Part shown: piece after piece, positions 37,660 through 45,833 of the stretch | Layout: each line of letters begins with the position of its first letter | Position numbering within the stretch: the stretch's first letter is position 1 | Assembly: GCA_947626415.1 (NCBI GenBank) | Contig: CANQSA010000002.1 | Location: 1-64,000 of the forward strand | Direction: 5' to 3' | Length of the DNA stretch: 64,000 nt | Source of the DNA: an uncultured Lachnospiraceae bacterium | GTDB taxonomy: Bacteria; Bacillota; Clostridia; Lachnospirales; Lachnospiraceae | Translations under genes and position numbers: made by a program | The notes under the pieces: model-generated | Told to the model about the DNA's origin: nothing | Database searches by the model: none | Seen by the model: the letters and a program-made list of their open reading frames with translations, nothing else

Positions 37660-38279
37660 TATGCATACACCTCCTCGATTGCCGCTACAGCAGCCTGATC
37701 GATCACAACCGTACCATATTTCAAAATATCATATACGTTGATCGTGTTGGTCAGCGCGGTCTTTACGGTAGGAATATTTCTTGCGGACATAACCACATTC
37801 TGATCATTGTCCTTTAAAATAACCAGCGCCTTTTCAACCTTCAGGTTATCCAATGCCTGCGCGAACTTTTTGGTCTTGATCTCATCCATCTGAATGGAAT
37901 CTACTACAATGAGCTTCTCTTCCTGTACTCTGCTTGTCAGCGCGGATTTCAGAGCCGCTCTCTTCTCTTTCTTATTCATCTTCTGTGAATAATCTCTCGG
38001 AACCGGGGCAAATACTACGCCGCCGCCTTTCCACTGCGGTGCTCTGATGGAGCCCTGTCTTGCGTGGCCCGTATCCTTCTGCTTCCACGGTTTTCTGCCG
38101 CCGCCGCTTACTTCTGAACGGGTCTTTGCCTTCTGTGTACCCTGACGGCTGTTTGCCAGTTGGGCCACAACTGCCTTATGCAGCAGATGCGCATTTACTT
38201 CAACACCAAATACGGCGTCATTTAATTCCATTTCGCCTACCTGGCTGCCTTCCATATTGTAAACAGATACCTTTGCCAT
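37659..38279 (-). CDS. rplD: 50S ribosomal protein L4
   Basis: A 206-residue protein. The extended tunnel loop is seen at [20 protein letters not shown] through [15 protein letters not shown]. The globular part follows. In E. coli L4 also represses the S10 operon. No such mechanism is established for Firmicutes, so the structured rpsJ leader here cannot be assigned to L4. Confidence 0.98.
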   Translation of the reverse strand: MAKVSVYNMEGSQVGEMELNDAVFGVEVNAHLLHKAVVAQLANSRQGTQKAKTRSEVSGGGRKPWKQKDTGHARQGSIRAPQWKGGGVVFAPVPRDYSQKMNKKEKRAALKSALTSRVQEEKLIVVDSIQMDEIKTKKFAQALDNLKVEKALVILKDNDQNVVMSARNIPTVKTALTNTINVYDILKYGTVVIDQAAVAAIEEVYA

Positions 38280-38302
38280 CTGTGTAGTCCTCCTTCCAAA
38301 CC

Positions 38303-38938
38303 TTATTTACCGGTTTTTACTGTCTCTTTAATAGTAACTAAAGCCTTCTTAGGTCCCGGTACAGAACCCTTAACGAGTAATAAGTTATTCTCCGCATCTA
38401 CACGAACGATCTCCAGATTCTGAACGGTGATCCGCTTCGTTCCCATATGTCCCGGCATCTTCTTGCCCTTGAATACTTTGGACGGGCTGGAGCATGCGCC
38501 GTTGGAACCGGCATGACGGTGATATTTGGAACCGTGTGCCATCGGTCCTCTGGACTGGCCGTGTCTCTTGATCGCGCCCTGGAATCCCTTACCTTTGGAA
38601 ATCGCAGTCGCGTCAACCTTCTCTCCTGCCGTAAATACGTCAACCTTGATCTCGTCCTTTACGGAATAGGTCTCCGCATTGTCGAATCTGAATTCTCTTA
38701 AATATCTCTTATAAGGTACGCCTGCCTTATCAAACTGTCCTTTTAACGGCTTGTTGACTAATTTTGCTCTCTTGTCTGCAAAGCCGACCTGAACAGCACT
38801 GTAACCGTCGTTCTCCACCGTCTTAACCTGTGTTACCACGCAGGGACCTGCCTGTAATACCGTAACAGGTGTCAGAACGCCGTCTTCGTTGAAAATCTGA
38901 GTCATTCCAACTTTTGTTGCCAAAATTGCTTTGTTCAT
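38303..38938 (-). CDS. rplC: 50S ribosomal protein L3
   Basis: A 211-residue protein with [20 protein letters not shown], the central loop [20 protein letters not shown] and [19 protein letters not shown]. It starts 126 bp after rpsJ, a longer gap than between most genes of this operon. That gap holds the hairpin CACATC-GCAG-GATGTG. Confidence 0.98.
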   Translation of the reverse strand: MNKAILATKVGMTQIFNEDGVLTPVTVLQAGPCVVTQVKTVENDGYSAVQVGFADKRAKLVNKPLKGQFDKAGVPYKRYLREFRFDNAETYSVKDEIKVDVFTAGEKVDATAISKGKGFQGAIKRHGQSRGPMAHGSKYHRHAGSNGACSSPSKVFKGKKMPGHMGTKRITVQNLEIVRVDAENNLLLVKGSVPGPKKALVTIKETVKTGK

Positions 38939-39064
38939 TTTGATTCTCCCTTCTGTTTTCTACAGCGGAACACATCCTGCGATGTGCTCATCCTAGAGCA
39001 GCCAATATACGAGAGGTCTCCTATATCAAACCCTTCAGGATAAATAACTTAAATTTTGTAAGAA

Positions 39065-39379
39065 CTACTTCATCTTGATTCCGATATAAACGCCTGCAGG
39101 CATCTCCAGTCTCGACAAAGAATCGATCGTCTTCGGTGATGGTGCAATAATGTCAATCAGTCTCTTGTGTGTTCTCTGCTCGAACTGTTCTCTGGAATAT
39201 TTGTACTTGTGTACCGCTCTTAAGATGGTAACTACTTCCTTCTTCGTCGGCAGCGGTACCGGACCGCTTACCTTAGAGCCATTCTTCTTAACAGTGTCGA
39301 TGATTTTTGAAGCCGCCTGATCGATTAACTTGTGATCATACGCTTTCAATGTGATTCTCATTACTTGCTGACTTGCCAT
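39065..39379 (-). CDS. rpsJ: 30S ribosomal protein S10
   Basis: A 104-residue protein, also the NusE transcription factor. [39 protein letters not shown] and [21 protein letters not shown] are standard. It is the first gene of the S10-spc-alpha cluster. AAGGAGGCGG lies 8 bases before the ATG. A promoter and a long structured leader precede it. Confidence 0.98.
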   Translation of the reverse strand: MASQQVMRITLKAYDHKLIDQAASKIIDTVKKNGSKVSGPVPLPTKKEVVTILRAVHKYKYSREQFEQRTHKRLIDIIAPSPKTIDSLSRLEMPAGVYIGIKMK

Positions 39380-39667
39380 AAAAAAAGCCGCCTCCTTTTC
39401 GTACTAATAGCACGACAAGTGGTGACTGTACACTCTCCCGTGTGTGTCCTGTTTAACCGGTATAAAATCCGCTTTCCTTCGTTTCACACGCTGGTCCCCA
39501 TTCAGAGATGGGCCTTTATGGTACAGTGACTTGCCGTCAGATTCACGCCGGTCTTACTGAATCAATGCTCATGCCGGCTCTTGACATTCGCTCCACGGAA
39601 CACCCGGAACAGCTTTCGCCGGCCCGGCAACCTCACGCTTCACAGCTATCATGTCACAGCATTTGCT
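39380..39667 (-). other. rpsJ 5' leader
   Basis: About 285 bases lie between the rpsJ start and its promoter without a gene. The proximal half forms a nested structure (39412-39537). The distal half (39541-39660) is GC-rich with shorter stems such as GCCGG/CCGGC around 39547-39577. There is no terminator-like U-run before the ribosome binding site. Confidence 0.65.
39412..39537 (-). promoter_or_regulatory. nested multi-helix RNA in rpsJ leader
   Basis: On the minus-strand RNA four helices nest. ACGGCAAGU (39537-39529) pairs with ACUUGUCGU (39420-39412) over 9 bp with one G-U. CUGUAC... GUACAG (39521-39526 with 39426-39431) stacks on it. CGUGUG/CACACG (39485-39490 with 39439-39444) lies inside. 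CCCAU/AUGGG (39497-39512) forms a side hairpin. The closing helix ends about 30 bases before the rpsJ start. This could be a ribosomal-protein-binding leader. I cannot say whether it matches a catalogued family. Confidence 0.6.
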
Positions 39668-39696
39668 AGTATAAATGATTCTTTTTCAAAAATCAA
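39668..39696 (-). promoter_or_regulatory. rpsJ operon promoter
   Basis: TTGATT, a 17-base spacer and TATACT on the minus strand, giving a transcript start near 39661 and a leader of about 280 nt. The hexamers match the internal rpmJ promoter. Confidence 0.7.
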
Positions 39697-39730
39697 CCCC
39701 TAATTTACATTTTTTTCAAAAAAATCAATA

Positions 39731-39775
39731 TAAAAGAAATGTATCGCGCCAATGCTCTTTGCCGCGGCGCGATAC
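39731..39775 (-). terminator. terminator after argG
   Basis: GTATCGCGCC pairs perfectly with GGCGCGATAC around a 15-base loop and is followed by ATTTCTTTTA on the minus strand. Confidence 0.85.
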
Positions 39776-39814
39776 GCTTCTTTCTTATTATATTATAATA
39801 TAATACAGCAGATC

Positions 39815-41035
39815 CTATTTCTTTTCCGCTTCCGCCATCTTCATGGCACGAACCTTTAACGGCAGGCCGAACAGATTGATAAAGCCTTCCGCGTCATGAT
39901 GGTCATACAGATCGCCTGTGGTAAAGGACGCCAGAGACTCACTGTACAGAGAATACGGAGACGTAGTACCCGCCTTGATGATATTGCCCTTGTAAAGTTT
40001 GAACTTCACTTCACCGGTCACATACTTCTGCGTTACCGTAACAAAAGCCTGAACCGCTTCCCGCAGCGGCGTAAACCACTTGCCTTCATATACGATCTGC
40101 GCCATTAAGTTGCCCATATCTTTCTTCGTATCATAAGTAGCGCGGTCTAATACCAGCTCCTCCAACTGCTTATGCGCTTCCATCAGGATCGTGCCGCCCG
40201 GCGTCTCATAAACGCCGCGGGACTTCATCCCGACCACACGGTTCTCCACGATATCCACGATACCGATCCCATGTTTGCCGCCCAGCCGGTTCAGTTCGGT
40301 AATGATCTCAGAAACCTTCATCTCCTTGCCGTTTAAGGACTTCGGTACGCCGGCTTCAAAAGTCATGGTAACATATTCCGCTTCATCCGGAGCTTTCTCA
40401 GGCGTTACGCCCAGCACCAGCAGATGATCATAATTCGGCTCGTTCGCCGGATCCTCTAATTCCAGTCCCTCATGGCTGATATGCCATAAGTTCCGGTCAC
40501 GGCTGTAGCTGTTGTCTGCGGAGAACGGCAGGTGGATGCCATGCTGCCTGCAGTATTCGATCTCTTCTTCCCGGGACTGCATGGTCCAGACGTCCGTCAT
40601 ACGCCACGGAGCGATGATCTTAATATCCGGTGCCAGCGCCTTGATGCCAAGCTCGAACCGGATCTGGTCATTCCCTTTACCGGTCGCGCCGTGACAGATC
40701 GCGGTTGCGCCTTCCTTCCGCGCAATCTCTACCAGCTTCTTCGCAATAGCGGGGCGCGCCATGGAAGTTCCCAGCAAATACTTATTCTCATAAACAGCGC
40801 CTGCCTGTACACAGGGCACGATATATTCGTCACAGAATTCGTCAATAATATTTTCAATATACAGTTTAGACGCGCCGGAGAGCTTTGCTCTTTCTTCCAG
40901 ACCGTCCAATTCGTTCCCCTGTCCGCAATCGATGCAGCAGCAGATTACTTCATAATCAAAATTCTCCTTTAACCAGGGAATGATCGCTGTGGTATCCAGT
41001 CCGCCTGAATATGCCAAAATAACTTTCTCTTTCAT
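39815..41035 (-). CDS. argG: argininosuccinate synthase
   Basis: A 406-residue enzyme that joins citrulline and aspartate at the cost of ATP, the penultimate step of arginine synthesis. The PP-loop [18 protein letters not shown] opens the protein, [13 protein letters not shown] is the second nucleotide and substrate region, and [18 protein letters not shown] follows. The start at MKEKVIL is chosen for GGAGG directly upstream. argH is not beside it. Its terminator, promoter and ARG-box-like operators show a single-gene unit controlled by arginine. Confidence 0.96.
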   Translation of the reverse strand: MKEKVILAYSGGLDTTAIIPWLKENFDYEVICCCIDCGQGNELDGLEERAKLSGASKLYIENIIDEFCDEYIVPCVQAGAVYENKYLLGTSMARPAIAKKLVEIARKEGATAICHGATGKGNDQIRFELGIKALAPDIKIIAPWRMTDVWTMQSREEEIEYCRQHGIHLPFSADNSYSRDRNLWHISHEGLELEDPANEPNYDHLLVLGVTPEKAPDEAEYVTMTFEAGVPKSLNGKEMKVSEIITELNRLGGKHGIGIVDIVENRVVGMKSRGVYETPGGTILMEAHKQLEELVLDRATYDTKKDMGNLMAQIVYEGKWFTPLREAVQAFVTVTQKYVTGEVKFKLYKGNIIKAGTTSPYSLYSESLASFTTGDLYDHHDAEGFINLFGLPLKVRAMKMAEAEKK

Positions 41036-41086
41036 GTTTCCTCCATTCCGGAACATTTTCACACGTTCCTCAATAATGACGTCCCT

Positions 41087-41115
41087 ACTATACATCACCC
41101 ATACGGAAAATGCAA
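41087..41115 (-). promoter_or_regulatory. argG promoter
   Basis: TTGCAT, a 17-base spacer and TATAGT on the minus strand, about 52 bases before the argG ATG. Two ARG-box-like sites lie just upstream. Confidence 0.7.
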
Positions 41116-41124
41116 GCGGTTTTT

Positions 41125-41158
41125 TGTATTTTTATTCATTATTTCTGAATATTATTCA
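41125..41158 (-). promoter_or_regulatory. tandem ARG-box-like operators
   Basis: TGAATAAAAATACA fits the ArgR/AhrC pattern TGNATWWWWATNCA exactly. TGAATAATATTCA, 7 bases away, is a perfect palindrome one base short of the pattern. They stand directly upstream of the argG -35 and overlap the stop codon of the upstream membrane-protein gene. ArgR normally binds paired boxes. Confidence 0.65.
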
Positions 41159-43914
41159 TTCGGTTCTTCCAGATCGGGCGGCCCGTCCAAATCCTCCAGA
41201 TCTCCGAGATCCGGCAGCGGAAAATCCTCCTCCGGTTCTGCGGCAGGATACCGGACTGCATCCGGGATTTCTTCCAGTCCTCTCTTCATTTCCGTTTCGG
41301 CTTCCGCCAGAATCTCATCGGCGTCCTGAAGGGATCTGCCGGTCTGATACGGCGCCGGTTCAAAATGCGTCCGTCTCCATACAAATTCTCCGATGGCAAT
41401 CAGGATAAAGAGACAGATACTGCTGATGCTTATGATCAGTCCCAATCGGAACCCTGCCGGCGAATAGCGCAGGCTGACCTTATGCGTTCCGGCGGATACG
41501 GGAACCCCCAGCATGGCCTCATGCACAGGAACCGTCTCGACCTCTTTTCCGTCTACCAGCGCTGTCCAGCCGTCTTCATAAGAAATGGAAAGATACAGAA
41601 GCCCGTCTTCTTCAGCCGTTACGGTGCCTTCCAGAAACGTATCTTCAAACGAAGTCAATTCCAGGCCGCCCCGGTTCAGCTTCTCATAGACCCGTTCCAT
41701 CTTATCCGAATCAAAACTGTAAGCGTATACCATGATCGACATATCATCGCCGTCTTCATCCTTGCCTGTAAGCTCTACCGAATATCCTTCCGCCACATTT
41801 CCCAGATGGCAGATATATTTGTGGTTGGTATTGGTAAAGGTCTCACCGCCTACATAATTTCCATCTTCATCATAGATTGCGGCTACTGTTTTTTCCACAT
41901 TAGACGTATATACATAAAAATATACGTCGCTGTCTTCCTCTACGGAAATCTCTATCTGATCTCCGGACTCTTCCGTCATAAGCGGAGTAAACAGATCATA
42001 GACGTCCGCAGTATATTCCGCAAACTTATTCTGGATCACAAACGGATTCCCGATCTCTTCCTCCCATTCCTCTGCAGCCTCCCGATCCAGCATAAAGCCA
42101 ATGGGCAGCGTATAACGATTCTTATACAGATATACGGATGATTCAGAATTCACAGCCTCCTGCGCCAGCAATTCTTCGGTCGGGTAACTGTCCCTCTCTT
42201 CATTGCTGAGCACATAGCGCACGGAAAACATGGCCGACGTCAGCGGCGTGGCGCCGTAAAACGCATACGCGTTATAGGACTGCTGCAGCCCCAGTTCATT
42301 ATAATAATCGCCGACTGCTTTGACTGCGGTCGAGGAAAAGGTAGACATTCCGTGGTACTGATGCCACGCCTGATCATTCTTGGTCCGCCGTTCATATTTC
42401 TCCATCCGGTAAAACAGCGTATCTCCCGCCGCATCCTGTTCCGCGGCTCCCTTCAGGGTTTCAATGGCGGCGTTATCCGTTAAATAGTAATCCCGTCCGG
42501 TCGTGCTGAAGCCTGTCTCGTTAGCATTAACAATACACTCCGCCACAACCATAACAAACAGCAGGTACATCATCATTCCCTTCTTCGCCCTGGGATGCCG
42601 GTAAGTACAGAGGATCATCAGATAAATGGCGAGGAAGATAAAGCTGACATAGATAATGGCAAAGGAATAGTCTTCCGATACATACAGTTCTTCCAATAAA
42701 AAGAAGAGCGCGGCAGAAACGGCAAACGCGCCGTACATTTCCCGGTTGCTGAACTCCTTAATATGGTGCAGCGCCTCATAAGACATAATAAGCACCATAA
42801 AAATATAGATAAAGGATTCTCTGCAGGCCAGGCTGTTCGGAAAATGAAATCCGTGCCAGATATAATCCGGTATGTTCATATTAAAGCTGAAAAGGAAAAT
42901 AACCAGGATCACGGTTTTCCCGATCTTCTCACTCAGTCGTATCTTTTTGGAAAGCCAGTAGAGCGGCATCAGCAGAAATACCAGGATCGAGCAGTACAGA
43001 TTCGGGTCGTGCGGCTCAAAGATCGAAACCTCCACATTCATCAGAGAACGCGACAGCATGTCCATCACCGAGAAATAGTTCCCCAACTGATCCGGGAAAT
43101 CAAATTCACCGGAAGCAGTCAGCATCAGCGCATTGTATTCCGGCAGCACCAGGCAGGCTGCCATGCCGCCGGCCAGCAGGGAAAACAGTCCGAACCTTAC
43201 GCCCCGGTTCAGCATGAACCTCCAGTCCTTTTTCCCCGGATAGACCACATAAGAATAGATAAAGTAGATCACGCTGAAAATACACAGCATGATTGCGATA
43301 TAATAATTGGAAAAAATCGCCAGTCCCAGACTGATGCAGTACAGCTTGTATTTTCCTTCCGCAACCAGCCGTTCAATCCCCAGAACGATCAGCGGCAGCA
43401 GCGCCATGCAGTCCAGCCACATGATATTCCAGCTGAACGCGCAGTAATAAGAAGACAATGCATAGCAGATCCCGAATATCGCGGTAAACATGCTCTTCGT
43501 CTGGAAATGCTTCGTCAGATACCAGGTCACGGAAAGGCTTGCCAGTCCCATCTTAAAAATGATCAGACTGCTCATCACTTCAATGATATGCTCTCCGGTA
43601 AAGAAGCCGAGGATCAGATTCATGGGACTCGCCAGATAGTAAGCGGCCAGCCCGATGAAATTCATACCCATTCCTACATCCCAGGTATAAAGCAGGCTCT
43701 CTCCGTTCTTTAATTTGTTCGCCAGCTCCTGATAAAACGGCGCATACTGGTGATACATATCGCTCCGCAGATACATCTGATTCCCAAACGGATAGATATC
43801 CCGGATCAGATAGATGAGGATCATGATAAATATGGGTACAAAAAACGCCAGCCAGTATACCGCGTTTTCCGATATCCAGTTTTCCTTCTTCAACATTCCG
43901 CTCTTTCTGTTCAT
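41152..43914 (-). CDS. YfhO-family membrane protein
   Basis: A 920-residue polytopic protein of the YfhO type, a GT-C-fold-like family linked to glycosylation of lipoteichoic acid or other surface polymers. The N-terminal cytoplasmic tip precedes a first helix (WLAFFVPIFIMILIYLI). The external loop RSDMYHQYAPFYQELANKLKNG, with its acidic YRSD-like motif, matches the family active region. About a dozen helices follow, then a large extracellular beta-rich region (about 470-820) and a last helix. The tail after about residue 850 is highly acidic and proline-containing (DLEDLDGPPDLEEPNE) and is not part of the core family. It is divergent from the zinc transporter genes. Confidence 0.85.
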   Translation of the reverse strand: MNRKSGMLKKENWISENAVYWLAFFVPIFIMILIYLIRDIYPFGNQMYLRSDMYHQYAPFYQELANKLKNGESLLYTWDVGMGMNFIGLAAYYLASPMNLILGFFTGEHIIEVMSSLIIFKMGLASLSVTWYLTKHFQTKSMFTAIFGICYALSSYYCAFSWNIMWLDCMALLPLIVLGIERLVAEGKYKLYCISLGLAIFSNYYIAIMLCIFSVIYFIYSYVVYPGKKDWRFMLNRGVRFGLFSLLAGGMAACLVLPEYNALMLTASGEFDFPDQLGNYFSVMDMLSRSLMNVEVSIFEPHDPNLYCSILVFLLMPLYWLSKKIRLSEKIGKTVILVIFLFSFNMNIPDYIWHGFHFPNSLACRESFIYIFMVLIMSYEALHHIKEFSNREMYGAFAVSAALFFLLEELYVSEDYSFAIIYVSFIFLAIYLMILCTYRHPRAKKGMMMYLLFVMVVAECIVNANETGFSTTGRDYYLTDNAAIETLKGAAEQDAAGDTLFYRMEKYERRTKNDQAWHQYHGMSTFSSTAVKAVGDYYNELGLQQSYNAYAFYGATPLTSAMFSVRYVLSNEERDSYPTEELLAQEAVNSESSVYLYKNRYTLPIGFMLDREAAEEWEEEIGNPFVIQNKFAEYTADVYDLFTPLMTEESGDQIEISVEEDSDVYFYVYTSNVEKTVAAIYDEDGNYVGGETFTNTNHKYICHLGNVAEGYSVELTGKDEDGDDMSIMVYAYSFDSDKMERVYEKLNRGGLELTSFEDTFLEGTVTAEEDGLLYLSISYEDGWTALVDGKEVETVPVHEAMLGVPVSAGTHKVSLRYSPAGFRLGLIISISSICLFILIAIGEFVWRRTHFEPAPYQTGRSLQDADEILAEAETEMKRGLEEIPDAVRYPAAEPEEDFPLPDLGDLEDLDGPPDLEEPNE

Positions 43915-43952
43915 AACGCTGCCACGCCTTTCCCAAAATATCGACTGCTCTT

Positions 43953-43981
43953 ATTCTACAATATATTTTCCCATATGGCAA
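43953..43981 (-). promoter_or_regulatory. yfhO-like gene promoter
   Basis: TTGCCA, a 17-base spacer and TAGAAT on the minus strand, 39-67 bases before the ATG at 43914. The spacer end and -35 include the palindrome CCATATGG flanked by inverted ATATTT/AAATAT, a possible operator for this divergent region. Confidence 0.6.
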
Positions 43982-43992
43982 ATATATTTTCG

Positions 43993-44021
43993 TTGCTTTT
44001 TTAATCTGATGGTTGTAAAAT
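43993..44021 (+). promoter_or_regulatory. promoter of metal-binding protein gene
   Basis: TTGCTT, a 17-base spacer and TAAAAT on the plus strand, ending 20 bases before the ATG at 44042. No clear zinc-repressor box is seen. Confidence 0.6.
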
Positions 44022-44041
44022 CTGTAGCAGGAGAACCTGAG

Positions 44042-44989
44042 ATGACTAAAAATTATTTGAAACCAATACAGATCTTTTTTTTATGTCTGGCACTGACTGT
44101 TTTGTCAGCCGGCTGCAGATATACAGACGGCACCTGGAGCGCCGACGACCGGCTGAAAGTAATGACTACATTATTTCCGTATTACGACTTTGTACGCAGT
44201 ATCGCAGGGGATACGGTAGAATTAAAACTCCTGCTTCCGGTGGGGCAGGAAAGCCACTCCTTTGAACCCACGCCCGCGGATATGATTGACATTCAGAAAT
44301 CCGATCTCTTCATTTATAATGGCGGAGAATCGGAATACTGGGCAGACCGGGTCCTGCATTCTCTGGAATCGTCGGATATCAAGGCTGCTGCCATGATGGA
44401 TTCTGTTCCGCTGCTGGAAGAAATCCAGGACGAAACCCACACACACGACGAAGAAGAAGTCTATGATGAACATATCTGGACCTCTCCTGCCAACGCGATT
44501 ACGATCGTCACCGAGCTCTGCAGGATCTTAAAAGAAGCTGCCCCGCAGTACGCCGATCTTTATGAATCCAACGCCGCTGCCTATATCGAGCAGCTGTCCG
44601 CGCTGGATAACAAATTTCGAGACCTGGCTTCACAGGCCGGCAGCCGTCCTATCGTGGTGGGAGATAAGTTTCCCTTCCTCTATCTGGTCAGGGAATACGG
44701 ATTCTCTTATCAAGCCGCGTTTGCGGGCTGCAGCCATGATACAGAACCCAGCGTACAGGCTATGACGGAACTGATCCATTCCGTGAAGGACGGTCAGATC
44801 CCCGTCGTCTACTATCTGGAACTCAGTTCTCATCAGACTGCTTCTGCCATTGCGGAGGCCGGCGGCGCACAGATCCGCCTGCTCCACTCCTGCCACAATC
44901 TTTCCGCAAAAGAATGGAGCGATGGAGCCACTTATCTGTCTTTGATGGAACAGAACTTAGCAAACTTAAAGGAGGGACTCTGCTCATGA
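44042..44989 (+). CDS. zinc/metal ABC substrate-binding lipoprotein
   Basis: A 315-residue cluster A-I (ZnuA/AdcA-like) binding protein. The lipobox LSAGC places it on the outer face of the membrane. Metal-ligand context is visible: HSFEPTPADM (first His), EEVYDEHIWTSPANA (second His), and CSHDTEPS (third region). The acidic, His-containing loop THTHDEEEVYDEH is typical of zinc binders. AGGAG precedes the ATG. Its stop overlaps the permease start (ATGA). Manganese cannot be excluded from sequence alone. Confidence 0.92.
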   Translation: MTKNYLKPIQIFFLCLALTVLSAGCRYTDGTWSADDRLKVMTTLFPYYDFVRSIAGDTVELKLLLPVGQESHSFEPTPADMIDIQKSDLFIYNGGESEYWADRVLHSLESSDIKAAAMMDSVPLLEEIQDETHTHDEEEVYDEHIWTSPANAITIVTELCRILKEAAPQYADLYESNAAAYIEQLSALDNKFRDLASQAGSRPIVVGDKFPFLYLVREYGFSYQAAFAGCSHDTEPSVQAMTELIHSVKDGQIPVVYYLELSSHQTASAIAEAGGAQIRLLHSCHNLSAKEWSDGATYLSLMEQNLANLKEGLCS

Positions 44990-45810
44990 TACAGTTTTTT
45001 CAGGAAATGCTTTCATTCCCCTTTATGACCCGCGCTCTGATCGCCGGTACGCTGATCTCCCTGTGTGCCGCGCTGTTGGGCGTCAGTCTGGTATTAAAAC
45101 GGTTTTCCATGATCGGCGACGGGTTATCCCATGTATCTTTCGGAGCGCTTTCCGTTGCCGTTGCCATGGGCGTAGCGCCTCTTACGATCTCCATCCCGGT
45201 TGTGATCGTCGCGGCTTTTTTCCTGCTGCGGATCGCGGAAAACGGCAAATTAAAAAGTGATGCCGCCATTGCTCTGGTCTCCAGTTCCTCCCTGGCAATC
45301 GGTATTATCATCACTTCTCTTACCACAGGCATGAATACCGACGTATCCAGTTATATGTTCGGCAGTATTCTTGCCATGGATACGCAGGACGTCATTCTAA
45401 GCGTGGTGCTTTCTGTTATTGTCTTATTTTTGTTTTTCTTCTGCTACCATAAAATATTCGCGGTCACATTTGACGAGAGCTTCGCGCGGGCAACCGGCAT
45501 GAAGGTCGGAACCTATAACATCCTGATCGCCCTGCTGACCGCAATCGCCATTGTACTGGGAATGCGTATGATGGGCGCTATGCTGATCTCCAGCCTGATC
45601 ATTTTTCCGGCTCTGACTGCCATGCGGGTCTGCACCAGTTTTAAGAGCCTGACCTGGTGCGCCGGAATCCTGGCCGTCGTTAATTTCCTGCTGGGACTTT
45701 TGGCTTCTTACCTGTACAATCTGCCGGTAGGCGCCGCCGTAGTCTGCGTCAGCCTTGCCGTATTTCTGCTGTTTCTGCTGATCGGGCGTCTTCTGCACAG
45801 ATCCCGCTGA
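44986..45810 (+). CDS. metal ABC transporter permease
   Basis: A 274-residue ZnuB-type permease with eight or so membrane helices; FSMIGDGLSHVSFGALSVAVA is the family hallmark and MRMMGAMLISSLIIFPALTA the second. The start at 44986 follows AAAGGAGGG and overlaps the binding-protein stop by four bases. The cognate ATPase gene normally found between or beside these two is missing here. The next gene is convergent and unrelated. Confidence 0.93.
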   Translation: MIQFFQEMLSFPFMTRALIAGTLISLCAALLGVSLVLKRFSMIGDGLSHVSFGALSVAVAMGVAPLTISIPVVIVAAFFLLRIAENGKLKSDAAIALVSSSSLAIGIIITSLTTGMNTDVSSYMFGSILAMDTQDVILSVVLSVIVLFLFFFCYHKIFAVTFDESFARATGMKVGTYNILIALLTAIAIVLGMRMMGAMLISSLIIFPALTAMRVCTSFKSLTWCAGILAVVNFLLGLLASYLYNLPVGAAVVCVSLAVFLLFLLIGRLLHRSR

Positions 45811-45833
45811 ACCGGTCTTTCCGGAACCGGTTC
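45807..45833. terminator. hairpin between convergent genes
   Basis: TGAACCGG and CCGGTTCA form an 8-bp stem between the permease stop and the convergent nuclease-like gene. No U-run follows on either strand, so its efficiency is doubtful. Confidence 0.4.

Noticed and set aside
42763-43713. Open frame of 316 codons antisense to the YfhO-like gene
   Set aside because: The His/Gln/Arg-rich composition is typical of antisense translation of membrane helices; no ribosome site.
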